Shown here: piece after piece, positions 24,902 to 32,822 of the stretch | How the letters are laid out: each line of letters begins with the position of its first letter | Position numbering within the stretch: position 1 is the stretch's first letter | NCBI RefSeq assembly: GCF_016464305.1 | Contig: NZ_JAEIOJ010000015.1 | Location: 47,048-111,047, forward strand | Direction: 5' to 3' | From: Umezawaea beigongshangensis | GTDB lineage: Bacteria > Actinomycetota > Actinomycetes > Mycobacteriales > Pseudonocardiaceae | Length of the DNA stretch: 64,000 nucleotides | Notes under the pieces: generated by a model | Told to the model about the DNA's origin: nothing | The model's database searches: none | The model's input: the letters and a program-made list of their open reading frames with translations, nothing else | Position numbers and translations under genes: made by a program

Positions 24902-25693
24902 TCACGCGCCGGGGCGCCGGGCCAGGTGCGCGCCCAGCCCGGTCGAGCCCGGCGCCACGTCCGGCCGCAGCACGAGGTCGTCGCCGTAGTCCCCGCCGTT
25001 CTGCGTCCGGTACGGGATCGGCTCGGCCGTCGGCATCGCGCGCAGGCGCTCGCGCAGTTCCGCGGCCGCCCTCTCGCCCTCCTCGGCCGTGAACCGGTCG
25101 GCACCCGAGATCACCACCGGGGGAAGCACTTCCGCACCGGCGTAGAACAGCGTGCCGTGCTGCAACGGGAACAGCAGCTCGCCGACGGCTCCGTGAATGC
25201 CCCGCTCGCCGTAGGACCACGCCGGCCCGCCCGCCGTCACCACGACCAGGGCGCGCTTGCCCGCGAGGAACCCGTCCCCGTAACCGATCCACTCGCCGTC
25301 CGGGCCGCGCAGGCCGTACGCGTAGCCCTGGAGCCAGACCCGGTCGAACCAGCCCTTGAGGACGGCGGGCATCCCGAACCACCACAGCGGGAACTGGACG
25401 ACGATCGCGTCCGCCCGGTCGATCTTCTCCTGCTCGGCCCGGACGTCGGCGCTCAGCGCACCGCTCTCGTGAGCCAGCTTCGCCGCGGCGGCGACCTGGA
25501 ACCGCTGCGCCGGGTCGTGGGCGTAGCCCGCGGCGTCGACGACGGGGTTCCAGCCCATCGCCCAGAGGTCCGACACCTCGACCTCGTGGCCCTCGGCACG
25601 AAGCGCGCGCTGGCCCTCCGTCGCGAGAAAGCCGTTGAGGGAGCGGGGTTCGGGGTGGGCCAGGACCCAGAGAACGTTCACGGCACCGATCAT
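24902..25693 (-). CDS. Flavodoxin-fold NAD(P)H:quinone reductase
   Basis: This 263-residue protein of the NQO1/MdaB flavodoxin-2 family starts with VLWVLAHPEPRSLNGFL, the FMN/FAD phosphate-binding segment. It also contains QFPLWWFGMPAVLKGWFDRV, the family's best conserved block. Such enzymes reduce quinones by two electrons in the cytoplasm. It is divergent from the GlxA/AraC regulator at 25753, with an inverted repeat between the starts. It converges on the clamp gene. Confidence 0.87.
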   Translation of the reverse strand: MIGAVNVLWVLAHPEPRSLNGFLATEGQRALRAEGHEVEVSDLWAMGWNPVVDAAGYAHDPAQRFQVAAAAKLAHESGALSADVRAEQEKIDRADAIVVQFPLWWFGMPAVLKGWFDRVWLQGYAYGLRGPDGEWIGYGDGFLAGKRALVVVTAGGPAWSYGERGIHGAVGELLFPLQHGTLFYAGAEVLPPVVISGADRFTAEEGERAAAELRERLRAMPTAEPIPYRTQNGGDYGDDLVLRPDVAPGSTGLGAHLARRPGA

Positions 25694-25718
25694 GGGACGG
25701 CGGAACCGCCGCGGCGAC

Positions 25719-25753
25719 TGGCCCGATGGCCAACATGTGCGAAGATCGGGCCA
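25719..25753. promoter_or_regulatory. Inverted repeat between the quinone reductase and regulator genes
   Basis: TGGCCCGAT (25719-25727) and ATCGGGCCA (25745-25753) are perfect 9-bp complements with a 17-base spacer. The right arm overlaps the proposed ATG of the regulator. It could be the operator for both divergent genes or an RNA hairpin blocking regulator translation. Confidence 0.5.
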
Positions 25754-26817
25754 TGGGCGTCTTCGCCGGTGACGGCCGCCACCGCGTGGCCGTCCTGGTG
25801 CGGGACGGGGTGCTGCCCTTCGAGCTCACCATCGTCCACCGGCTCTTCGGACAGGCCCGCACGGCCGCCGGTGCCGCGCTCTACGAGGTCGTGACCTGCG
25901 CGGTGGTGCCCGGCGCGATTCGCACGGACGCCGACTTCACCATCGCCGTCACCCGCGGTCCCGACGCGCTGGCCGAGGCGGACACCGTCGTCGTCCCCGG
26001 GTCGGAGGTCGACCAGGAGCCGCGGGACGAGTCCCTCGAACCGTCGCTCGCCGCCGCGCTGGCGCGAATCCGGCCGGGGGCGCGGATCGCCTCGATCTGC
26101 ACCGGGTCGTTCGTGCTGGCCGCGGCGGGACTGCTCACCGGCCGGAGGGCGACCACGCACTGGCGGTCGTCCGCGCGGAACCGGGAGCGCTTCCCGGACG
26201 TCGTGTTCGACCTCGACGTCCTCTACACCGACGACGACGGCGTCCTCACCTCGGCCGGTGCGGCGGCGGGCATCGACCTGTGCCTGCACATGATCCGCAC
26301 CGACCACGGGGCCGCCATCGCCAACGAGGTGGCCCGCGGCACCGTCGTTCCGCCGCACCGCGAGGGCGGGCAGGCCCAGTACGTCAAGCGGCCGATGCCC
26401 GATCCCGGCACCTCCTCGACCCTCCGGGCGCGGGAGTGGGCGCTGGCGAACCTGCACCGGCCCGTCACGCTGCGGGAGATGGCGGCGGAGGAGTCGACGA
26501 GCACGCGAACGTTCACCCGGCGCTTCCGCGACGAGATCGGCACCTCGCCGGGACGGTGGCTCGTCCGGCAGCGCGTGGAGCGGGCCTGCGCCCTCCTGGA
26601 GCGGACCGACCTGTCCGTCGACGAGATCGCCGGGGCGGCCGGGTTCGGCACCGCCGGATCGATGCGCCTGCACCTGCACGCCGAACTGGGGGTCTCGCCC
26701 AGCGCCTACCGCGCCACGTTCCGCGGGCGGTCCCGGACTCTGCCCGTCGGGGAAGGGTCCGCGAGCGGTTCGCCCCCACCCCGGCTCGGAAGCCCGAGCG
26801 CGGCTCCCGGCTCGTGA
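25753..26817 (+). CDS. GlxA-family AraC-type transcriptional regulator
   Basis: This is a 354-residue regulator. The N-terminal DJ-1/PfpI-like domain (about residues 8-175) has the Cys in ASICTGSFVLAAAGLL. The C-terminal AraC DNA-binding domain (about 215-310) has two helix-turn-helices (VTLREMAAEESTSTRTFTRR and VDEIAGAAGFGTAGSMRLHL). A proline-rich tail follows. In-frame ATG 25726 is an alternative start. The divergent quinone reductase is the obvious target, and the SRPBCC gene 39 bases downstream may be in the same transcript. Confidence 0.88.
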   Translation: MGVFAGDGRHRVAVLVRDGVLPFELTIVHRLFGQARTAAGAALYEVVTCAVVPGAIRTDADFTIAVTRGPDALAEADTVVVPGSEVDQEPRDESLEPSLAAALARIRPGARIASICTGSFVLAAAGLLTGRRATTHWRSSARNRERFPDVVFDLDVLYTDDDGVLTSAGAAAGIDLCLHMIRTDHGAAIANEVARGTVVPPHREGGQAQYVKRPMPDPGTSSTLRAREWALANLHRPVTLREMAAEESTSTRTFTRRFRDEIGTSPGRWLVRQRVERACALLERTDLSVDEIAGAAGFGTAGSMRLHLHAELGVSPSAYRATFRGRSRTLPVGEGSASGSPPPRLGSPSAAPGS

Positions 26818-26855
26818 ACACTCGGGACGCGACACTCCACCCGAGGGGAAACACC

Positions 26856-27293
26856 ATGTCCAGGACGCACGTCAGCTCAGTGGTACCCGTGTCGGCCGAG
26901 GAGGTCTGGGACCTGCTCCGCGACTTCGGCGGACTGCCCGGCTGGCACCCGCTGGTGGCGGCCACCACGCTGGTCTCCGGTACGGCGACCGGGGTCGGCG
27001 CGATCCGGCGCGTGACGATGGGCGACGGGAGCGAGGTCGTCGAGCGGCTCGTCTCCCTGGACGACGCGAGCCGCACCGGGAGCTACGAACTGGTCGAGCA
27101 CGCGTTCCCGGTGCGCCGCGCGGTGTGCGGGTTCCGCGTCGTGCCGGTGACCGACAGCGGTCACGCCTTCGTGGAGATGTGGGCGGACTCCGACCTCGAC
27201 GCCGAGCACGAGGAGGAGGTGGGCGGCTTCGTCACCGCCCTGTTCACCGCCGCTCTCTCCGGTCTGCGCGACCGCGTTCCGGCCGCCGTCTGA
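26856..27293 (+). CDS. SRPBCC-family protein
   Basis: The 145-residue single-domain protein has the START/SRPBCC fold signature of polyketide-cyclase-like proteins: an N-terminal VSAEEVWDLLRDFGGLPGWH, alternating beta strands and a C-terminal helix (VTALFTAALSGLRDR). The family binds hydrophobic ligands in a cavity. ATG 26856 has GAGGGGAA upstream. It follows the AraC regulator and converges on the DUF397 gene. The ligand is unknown. Confidence 0.82.
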   Translation: MSRTHVSSVVPVSAEEVWDLLRDFGGLPGWHPLVAATTLVSGTATGVGAIRRVTMGDGSEVVERLVSLDDASRTGSYELVEHAFPVRRAVCGFRVVPVTDSGHAFVEMWADSDLDAEHEEEVGGFVTALFTAALSGLRDRVPAAV

Positions 27294-27299
27294 GACGGG

Positions 27300-27488
27300 T
27301 CAGCGGGTCCGCACGAAGCGGGCCCAGGCGGACTCGGAGAACGCGAGCAGCCCCGCTGCCGGGTTCTTCGAGTCCCGCACGCCCACTCCGTCACGGGTGA
27401 CCGCCACCTCGACGCAGGCATCGTTGTTGCCCTGACCGCTGCGGCTGCTCTTGCGCCACACCACATCCGCGAACTCCACTGTGGACAC
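27300..27488 (-). CDS. DUF397 protein
   Basis: A 62-residue protein with the family pattern WRKSSRSGQGNNDACVEVA and VGVRDSKNPAAGLLAFS. DUF397 genes are actinomycete-specific and nearly always accompany an XRE/DUF5753 regulator, as here 3 bases upstream (27492-28301). They behave like small partners in WhiJ-type regulatory pairs. The start GTG 27488 has GAGAGG in front; a second GTG three codons on is possible. Confidence 0.92.
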   Translation of the reverse strand: MSTVEFADVVWRKSSRSGQGNNDACVEVAVTRDGVGVRDSKNPAAGLLAFSESAWARFVRTR

Positions 27489-27491
27489 CTC

Positions 27492-28301
27492 TCACTCGCG
27501 CAGCAGACCCTCGATCAACGCGGTCGACTCCGCACGGGAGAGCGCTTCGGAGCAGAGCACGCCGAACTTGAGCGTAGCGGCGTTCACGTCCGCCGGGGCC
27601 TCGATGTGCACCGAGCCCGCGGCGTGCGCGACGTAGAGCATGTCGTCGTCGCCGGGTTCGGGAAACGACAGCACGATGAACCCGCCCTCCAGACCGCTGT
27701 GCGGCCTGCTCAGCGGGAGGACGCGCAGGTCGACGTCGGTCGCCGCCAGGTGTTCGAGCTGGGCGCGCATCACCTCGGGACCGCCGACCTGCCGTCGCAG
27801 GGCGGCCTCGTCCACCAGGGCGATCAGGTCCAGATCGGCGCCCAGCCTGCGCTGCCGGTGCAGGCGCACCACCACCTGCGTGTCCAGCTCCTCCGGCGTG
27901 CGCTCCAGCGAACCGCTGCTGAGCAGGGCGCGGACGTACGGCTCGGTCTGGAGCAGGCCGGGGACGGTGAGCCCGGCGAACTCCCGCACCAGGCACGCCT
28001 CCGTCTCCAGGTCGAGGTAGCCCATGTCCCGCACCCCGTGCGCCACCCACCAACCCGGTTTCAGGGAGCGGCGCACCTCGTCCACGAGACCCGCGTCGAA
28101 CACGTCGTAGAGGTCCATCATCGAGCGCGCCAGGTGCACGTCGACCCTGGTCTCCCCCGCCTCCATCCGCTGGAGCGAGCTCCGCGTCTTGTCCAGCCGC
28201 GCGGCGGCGACGTCGAGGTTCATCCGGGCGGCCTCGCGCATCCCGCGCAGCCTCTTCCCGAGCTTGCGCCGCCGGAACGGCGGCCGTGTCTGAGCACCCA
28301 C
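27492..28301 (-). CDS. XRE-family regulator with DUF5753 domain
   Basis: This 269-residue regulator has an N-terminal helix-turn-helix (LGKRLRGMREAARMNLDVAA, then RLDKTRSSLQRME). A DUF5753 domain from about residue 85 to the end contains VPGLLQTEPYVRALL and a conserved RLHRQRRL segment. It is the partner of the DUF397 gene directly downstream. Pairs of this kind (WhiJ- or AbaA-like) influence development and antibiotic production in Streptomyces. A perfect 9-bp inverted repeat lies 19 bases before the start. Confidence 0.92.
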   Translation of the reverse strand: MGAQTRPPFRRRKLGKRLRGMREAARMNLDVAAARLDKTRSSLQRMEAGETRVDVHLARSMMDLYDVFDAGLVDEVRRSLKPGWWVAHGVRDMGYLDLETEACLVREFAGLTVPGLLQTEPYVRALLSSGSLERTPEELDTQVVVRLHRQRRLGADLDLIALVDEAALRRQVGGPEVMRAQLEHLAATDVDLRVLPLSRPHSGLEGGFIVLSFPEPGDDDMLYVAHAAGSVHIEAPADVNAATLKFGVLCSEALSRAESTALIEGLLRE

Positions 28302-28319
28302 TCGGCCATGGTCCCGAGC

Positions 28320-28342
28320 GGGAATCCCGGACTGGGATTCCC
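28320..28342 (-). promoter_or_regulatory. Inverted repeat upstream of the XRE-DUF397 pair
   Basis: GGGAATCCC (28320-28328) and GGGATTCCC (28334-28342) are perfect 9-bp complements 5 bases apart, just upstream of the regulator start at 28301. It is the best candidate for an autoregulatory operator. Confidence 0.6.
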
Positions 28343-28413
28343 ATCACCCGCACGGTGGGTCCGGACGACGCGGACCGTGCTCGGGGAACCGGTGCGATGT
28401 CACCTGTCCGGGG

Positions 28414-29217
28414 TCAGCCGTTGCGGAGGTGCTCCAGCTGGGCGCGCACCGACCACTCGGCCGCCGGCCACAGCGACCGGTCGACGTCCCGGTAGACGAC
28501 CTCCACGACCTCGCGGGCCGTCGGGTCGCCGCCCAGCGCCGCCACGGCGGCCCGCACCTGCTCCAGCCGCCGCTCGCGGTGGGCCAGGTACGCGCGGGCC
28601 GCCTCGCCCGCGTCCGGCAGCTCGGGGCCGTGACCGGGCAGGACCGCCGTGCCCGGCGGCAGGTCGGCCAGGACGCGCAGGGACTCCAGGTAGTCGCCCA
28701 GCCTGCCGTCCGGGTGCGCCACGATCGTCGTGCCGCGGCCCAGCACCGTGTCACCGGTCAGGACCGCGCCGTCCAGCACGAAGCACAGCGAGTCCGACGT
28801 GTGGCCCGGCGTCGCCAGCACCCGGATCTCCACGCCCGCGCGGGCGACGACGTCACCGCCGCTCAGTCCCTCCGACCCCAGGCGCAGCGCCGGGTCGAGC
28901 GCGCGCACCGGCGCACCCGTCAGCTCGGCGAACCTCGCCGCGCCCTCGGCGTGGTCCGGGTGACCGTGGGTCAGCAGGACCTCCTCCACCGGACCGACCG
29001 ACGCCACCCGCGCGAGGTGCGCCTCGTCCAGCGGGCCGGGGTCGACGACCACGCACGAGGCGGAGTCCGGCGCGCGCAGGACCCAGGTGTTCGTGCCGTC
29101 CAGGGTCATGACGGACGGGTTGTCCGCGAGCAGCACGGACGCCGTCGGCGTCACCGCCCGCAGAACGCCGTAGGCGGGGTGCGAGGCGCGCTCGCCGATC
29201 GCGGGGACGCCGCTCAT
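28414..29217 (-). CDS. Metallo-beta-lactamase-fold hydrolase (Rv3677c-like)
   Basis: This 267-residue MBL-fold protein has the zinc motif LLTHGHPDHAEG, further ligand histidines in TPGHTSDS and PGHGPELPD, and the bridging Asp in LTGDTVLGRG. The C-terminal part (HRERRLEQVRAAVAALGG) is typical of the LACTB2/glyoxalase-II-like branch, some members of which are RNases or thioesterases. ATG 29217 overlaps the stop of the upstream NUDIX gene. Its genomic place, after crp, matches Rv3677c. Confidence 0.88.
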   Translation of the reverse strand: MSGVPAIGERASHPAYGVLRAVTPTASVLLADNPSVMTLDGTNTWVLRAPDSASCVVVDPGPLDEAHLARVASVGPVEEVLLTHGHPDHAEGAARFAELTGAPVRALDPALRLGSEGLSGGDVVARAGVEIRVLATPGHTSDSLCFVLDGAVLTGDTVLGRGTTIVAHPDGRLGDYLESLRVLADLPPGTAVLPGHGPELPDAGEAARAYLAHRERRLEQVRAAVAALGGDPTAREVVEVVYRDVDRSLWPAAEWSVRAQLEHLRNG

Positions 29218-30095
29218 CGCGCGCTGTCCGTTCCGGCGCTGTGCACTCCGGCGCTGTCCGCTCCGGCGCTGTGCACTCCGGCGCTGTCCACTCCGGGCAG
29301 GACCACCCGCACCCGGTCGCCGTCGCGCACCAGCTTCGGCAGGATCTTCTGCACGTCCCGGTCGACGTCCATCACCGAGGCCACCGAGGGGTGCTCGGCC
29401 AGGTCGGCGAGCGTCACCAGGGTCGGCGGCATCAGCGCGCGCCGCCCCTCCCCGCCGTCGGCCAGCGCGTCGGCCGGGCGCTGCCACGCCGCGTCGGACG
29501 CCTCCGTGGTCACACCGTCGGCGATCTGCCCGACCGGCAGCGCCGCCGCGAAGAAGCGGGTGTCGTAGCGGCGCGGCTCCTCCTCCGGGGTGACCCAGTT
29601 CGCCCACGGCCGCAGCAGGTCGGCGCGCAGCACCAGCGAGTTCGCCGCGAGGAACTCCGCGAAGGACACCTCGCGCTCCACCAGCGCGCGCCGGGCGTCG
29701 GCGAAGGGCGTGGTGTCCGCGACGACCGACGTGGCGTCGGGTCCGGCGAGCAGCACGCCCGACTCCTCGAACGTCTCCCGCACGGCCGCGCACACCAGCG
29801 CGCGGGCCAGCTCCGGCGTGCAGTCGAAGGCGCGCGCCCACCAGTCCGCGCCGGGACCGGCCCACGCGACGGTCGCGTCCGCGTCGCGCTGGTCGACGCC
29901 CCCGCCGGGGAACACCGTCATCCCGGCCGCGAACGCCATCGCGGCGACCCGGCGCAGCAGGAAGACCTCCAGCCCCGCGGGGGTGTCGCGCAGCAGGGCC
30001 ACGGTCGCCGCGTCCCTCGGCTCGACCGGCGTGGACGGTGGTTCGTCGGGGACGATCCCGGCCGGGAGGGTGAGGTCCGCTGGCACTTCGCGCAT
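29214..30095 (-). CDS. NUDIX hydrolase with repeat-encoded C-terminal tail
   Basis: The 293-residue protein has a divergent Nudix box split by an insertion: AAGMTVFPGGGVDQRD, then a loop, then VCAAVRETFEESGVLL. This is typical of the large NUDT8/19-like group paired with MBL-fold proteins. It is translationally coupled to the MBL gene downstream. The last ~25 residues (repeats of D/H-S-A-G-V/A/T) are encoded by five 15-bp tandem units at 29221-29295. They are probably disordered and variable between strains. Confidence 0.82.
   Translation of the reverse strand: MREVPADLTLPAGIVPDEPPSTPVEPRDAATVALLRDTPAGLEVFLLRRVAAMAFAAGMTVFPGGGVDQRDADATVAWAGPGADWWARAFDCTPELARALVCAAVRETFEESGVLLAGPDATSVVADTTPFADARRALVEREVSFAEFLAANSLVLRADLLRPWANWVTPEEEPRRYDTRFFAAALPVGQIADGVTTEASDAAWQRPADALADGGEGRRALMPPTLVTLADLAEHPSVASVMDVDRDVQKILPKLVRDGDRVRVVLPGVDSAGVHSAGADSAGVHSAGTDSAR
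29221..29295 (+). repeat. 15-bp tandem repeat (5 units) inside the NUDIX gene 3' end
   Basis: Five units of GCGCTGT(C/G)C(A/G)(C/T)TCCG follow each other exactly. The 15-base period keeps the reading frame and encodes a five-residue peptide repeat. Unit-number slippage would lengthen or shorten the tail without a frameshift. Confidence 0.9.
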
Positions 30096-30137
30096 CCCGC
30101 GAGCCTACGGCCGCTCGGCGCGGGTTGGATGGGCCGC

Positions 30138-30518
30138 ATGTCGGACGCGCCTCGCCCCCCGAAATCCGGTTGTCTCCTGAACGTCCTGCTGTTCGCCGCG
30201 GGCGGTTTCCTCGCCACCGTGCTCACGGTCGTGGCCGTGGTGGTGCTGTCGTGGCCGTCCAGCCGCGTCGTGCACGCGACACCGCCGGGAGAGGAGGGCT
30301 ACGGGGTCTGGGTCAAGGAGACCACGCGGTTCGCCGACACCGTCCCGACCCACCAGCTCTGGATCGGGCGTGCCGAGGACCACGGCTTCGTGGTGGAGAT
30401 CCCCGGCGGCTGGGGCACGCGACCGCGGTCCGAGTTCGTCGAGGGCGGCCTGCGGCTGTACTTCGACCGGGGGGCGGAGGTGTTCGTCCCCGAGTCGTCG
30501 TACCTCGGCGGACGCTGA
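30138..30518 (+). CDS. Hypothetical membrane-anchored protein
   Basis: The 126-residue protein has one strong membrane segment near the N-terminus (VLLFAAGGFLATVLTVVAVV) and an extracytoplasmic domain of about 85 residues with alternating aromatic and charged residues (YGVWVKETTRFADTVPTHQ). ATG 30138 lies 7 bases after TTGGAT, suggesting a leaderless start. No family was recognised. It stands between the NUDIX gene (divergent) and an oxidoreductase on its own strand. Confidence 0.65.
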   Translation: MSDAPRPPKSGCLLNVLLFAAGGFLATVLTVVAVVVLSWPSSRVVHATPPGEEGYGVWVKETTRFADTVPTHQLWIGRAEDHGFVVEIPGGWGTRPRSEFVEGGLRLYFDRGAEVFVPESSYLGGR

Positions 30519-30536
30519 CGGGGGCAGGATGGGCAC

Positions 30537-31427
30537 GTGGACGAACAACTGCGCGTAGGACTCGTCGGAGCAGGACCGTGGGCGGAGATGGTGCACGCGC
30601 CCGGAATCGCCGACCACCCCGGAACCGCCCTCTGCTCGGTGTGGGCCCGCAGGCCGGAGGCCGCGCACGCGCTCGCCGGCCGCTTCGACGCCGAGGTGGC
30701 CACCGACGTGGACCAGCTCCTGGAGTCGGTCGACGCGGTGGCCTTCGCCGTGCCCCCGGCGGTGCAGGCGGAGATCGCGGTCCGGGCGGCCCGCGCGGGC
30801 AAGCACCTCGTCCTGGAGAAGCCGATCGCCGCCACGCTGCGGGACGCGCAGGCGCTCGCCGACGCCGTGGGCGAGGCGGGGGTGGCGTCGCTGGTCGTGC
30901 TGACCCGGCGGTACGCGCCGGAGACGAAGGAGCTGCTGGCCCAGCTCCAGCGGACCGGCGGCTGGACCGGCGCCGACGCGCGCTGGCTGAACGGCGGCAT
31001 CCTCTCCGGGCCGTTCGCCGACTCGCCGTGGCGGCACGACCGGGGCGCGCTGGACGACGTCGGCCCGCACGTGTTCGACCTGCTGGACGCCGCCCTCGGG
31101 CCGATCACCGGCGTGCTCGCGGCCAACCGGTCGGCCACCGGCCTGTGGCAGGTCCTCCTGGAGCACGAGTCGGGGGCGACGAGCACCGCGTCGCTGTCGC
31201 AGACGCTGCCGATCCAGCCGCCGATCGCCGAGCTGACGATCTACGGCGAGCACGGCGCGAGGTCGCTGCCCAGGGGCGGCACGTCCGCGCAGGACTGCTT
31301 CGCGGCGCTGCTGGACGACTTCGTGGCGATGGTGGGCAGCGGCACGACCGAGCACCCGCTCGACGTGCGCCGGGGCCTGCACCTCCAGCGCGTCACCGCG
31401 CTGGCGAGGGAGCGGGCCGGGCTGTGA
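30537..31427 (+). CDS. Gfo/Idh/MocA-family oxidoreductase
   Basis: The 296-residue protein has an N-terminal Rossmann motif (VGLVGAGPWAEMVH), the family EKP motif (HLVLEKPIAATLRDA) and a C-terminal alpha/beta domain with DDVGPHVFDLLDAA. These enzymes use NAD(P) to oxidise or reduce sugars and cyclitols. GTG 30537 lies 6 bases after CAGGAT, consistent with leaderless translation. A bidirectional hairpin follows. The substrate is unknown. Confidence 0.87.
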   Translation: MDEQLRVGLVGAGPWAEMVHAPGIADHPGTALCSVWARRPEAAHALAGRFDAEVATDVDQLLESVDAVAFAVPPAVQAEIAVRAARAGKHLVLEKPIAATLRDAQALADAVGEAGVASLVVLTRRYAPETKELLAQLQRTGGWTGADARWLNGGILSGPFADSPWRHDRGALDDVGPHVFDLLDAALGPITGVLAANRSATGLWQVLLEHESGATSTASLSQTLPIQPPIAELTIYGEHGARSLPRGGTSAQDCFAALLDDFVAMVGSGTTEHPLDVRRGLHLQRVTALARERAGL

Positions 31428-31433
31428 CGCGGC

Positions 31434-31461
31434 GAAGGCCCCCGCGAGCGCGGGGGCCTTC
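31434..31461. terminator. Bidirectional hairpin terminator
   Basis: GAAGGCCCCCGCG (31434-31446) pairs with CGCGGGGGCCTTC (31449-31461). It lies between the convergent genes ending at 31427 and 31468 and should serve both. Confidence 0.85.
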
Positions 31462-31467
31462 GACCGG

Positions 31468-32784
31468 TCAGGAGGTGGGGAACTTCGGGTGCGGGGTCCC
31501 GTTCACCAGTTCCGCGTTCGGCGGCCAGGAGCGGACCGCCGACCAGCGGCCCGTGTCCTCCGCCTTCGGCGGTTCGACCTGCTCGCGCTGCGCCAGCTCC
31601 TCGTGCAACTGCTGGAGCAGCGAGCGCTCGCGGTCGCTGAGGTTCGCGTCGACCGCGGACGGCAGCGGCAGCGAGGGCGGCCCGCCGTTCGGGTCGGCCA
31701 GCGCGGCCTGCAACGCGGCCAGCTCCTCCGGGCGCAGCTCGGTGGTCTCCTCGTTGCGGTTCTCCGGCGGGACGCCGGAACGGTCCGCCTCGACGTGCTC
31801 CACCACCGGGTACTCCACAGCGTGGTGATCCGCAGCGTGGTGATCAGCAGCGTGGTGGTCCGCAGCGGGCTCGGCGACCGCCACCTCGGCCTCCGGCTCG
31901 GCGACCGGCTGCTGGAGCTCGGCCTCCTCGTGCGCCGACTCGCGCGACGAGAGGCGCTTCACGGGCTTCGGCGGGTAGGGCTGAACGCTCTCGAACACCT
32001 CCGCGACCCGCGTGCGCCGCGTCGGTGGTTCGTGCGAGACGGAGCCGTGGTCGACGACCTCCGGCACCGGTGTCGGCTCGACCACCGGTGCCGCGTCCCG
32101 AGGCTCCTCGGACTTGTCGAACCACGCCGCCGCGTCCTCGACGGGCGCCTCGACGTGCCGCGACGGCGCCATCCGGTGGGGCTCGCCGAAGCGCACCTCG
32201 CGGGCCGCGGTCACAGCCGCCGCGTGGTACTCCGACAGCGGCGTCCCGACCCGCAGCACCTCGACGGAGGCGCGCACGCCGATGCGGCGCAGCACCGAGT
32301 CGATGCGGTGGGCCGTGGCCGCTGCGAAGCCCTGCGGCCCGACGTCGACCAGCACCACGCGCTGCGGCAGCGGGCCGGGGGTGGACCCGGCCGGGCTGGA
32401 GCGCCACACGCAGCGCACGCCCCGCACGTCCGGCAGCAGCGACACGGCCCGGCCGAGCACCTCGGACACGCCGTGGGTCGGGTCGGACTCCGCCGTGAAG
32501 CGGTGGCGCGGCGTCGGCAGCGGGTCGGCCAGGGACAGCCGGTCGGCCAGCCCCGGATCGGACCGCACCTCGTCCAGCAGCCAGGCGAGCTGGTGCTGCT
32601 CGTCCGGCGTCACCGCGATCCGGCCCGCGTGCAGCACGCCGACCAGCAGTTCCGCCGCCCGGTCCAGCTCTCCGACCGCGACCAGCTCACGGGCCTGGGA
32701 CAGCGCGTCGTCGTCGACCCGCCCGGCCATCGCCAGAAGAAGATCGTGTAAGCGGACGGGCAGTCCCACACCGTCGTTCGCCAC
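31468..32784 (-). CDS. Uncharacterised two-domain protein with acidic repeat linker (paralogue of next gene)
   Basis: This 438-residue protein was not recognised. Residues 1-70 are helical (VRLHDLLLAMAGRVDDDALS), and residues ~85-200 form an alpha/beta domain (QRVVLVDVGPQGFAAATAHR). A long acidic Pro/Glu-rich linker follows, containing three A-D-H-H-A repeats encoded by 15-bp units at 31818-31862. The C-terminus is a short amphipathic region (LSDRERSLLQQLHEELAQRE). The first two domains repeat those of the gene upstream at 32823-33452, with DDAL/DDVL, CVWRSS/CWRQSG and LSEYHAAAV/LPPYHRAAL aligned. There are no signal peptide or membrane segments. GTG 32784 has GAGGAGA upstream. Confidence 0.7.
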   Translation of the reverse strand: MANDGVGLPVRLHDLLLAMAGRVDDDALSQARELVAVGELDRAAELLVGVLHAGRIAVTPDEQHQLAWLLDEVRSDPGLADRLSLADPLPTPRHRFTAESDPTHGVSEVLGRAVSLLPDVRGVRCVWRSSPAGSTPGPLPQRVVLVDVGPQGFAAATAHRIDSVLRRIGVRASVEVLRVGTPLSEYHAAAVTAAREVRFGEPHRMAPSRHVEAPVEDAAAWFDKSEEPRDAAPVVEPTPVPEVVDHGSVSHEPPTRRTRVAEVFESVQPYPPKPVKRLSSRESAHEEAELQQPVAEPEAEVAVAEPAADHHAADHHAADHHAVEYPVVEHVEADRSGVPPENRNEETTELRPEELAALQAALADPNGGPPSLPLPSAVDANLSDRERSLLQQLHEELAQREQVEPPKAEDTGRWSAVRSWPPNAELVNGTPHPKFPTS

Positions 32785-32822
32785 GTCAGGTCTCCTCTCG
32801 GCCCGCCGTGCAGCGACGAGCT

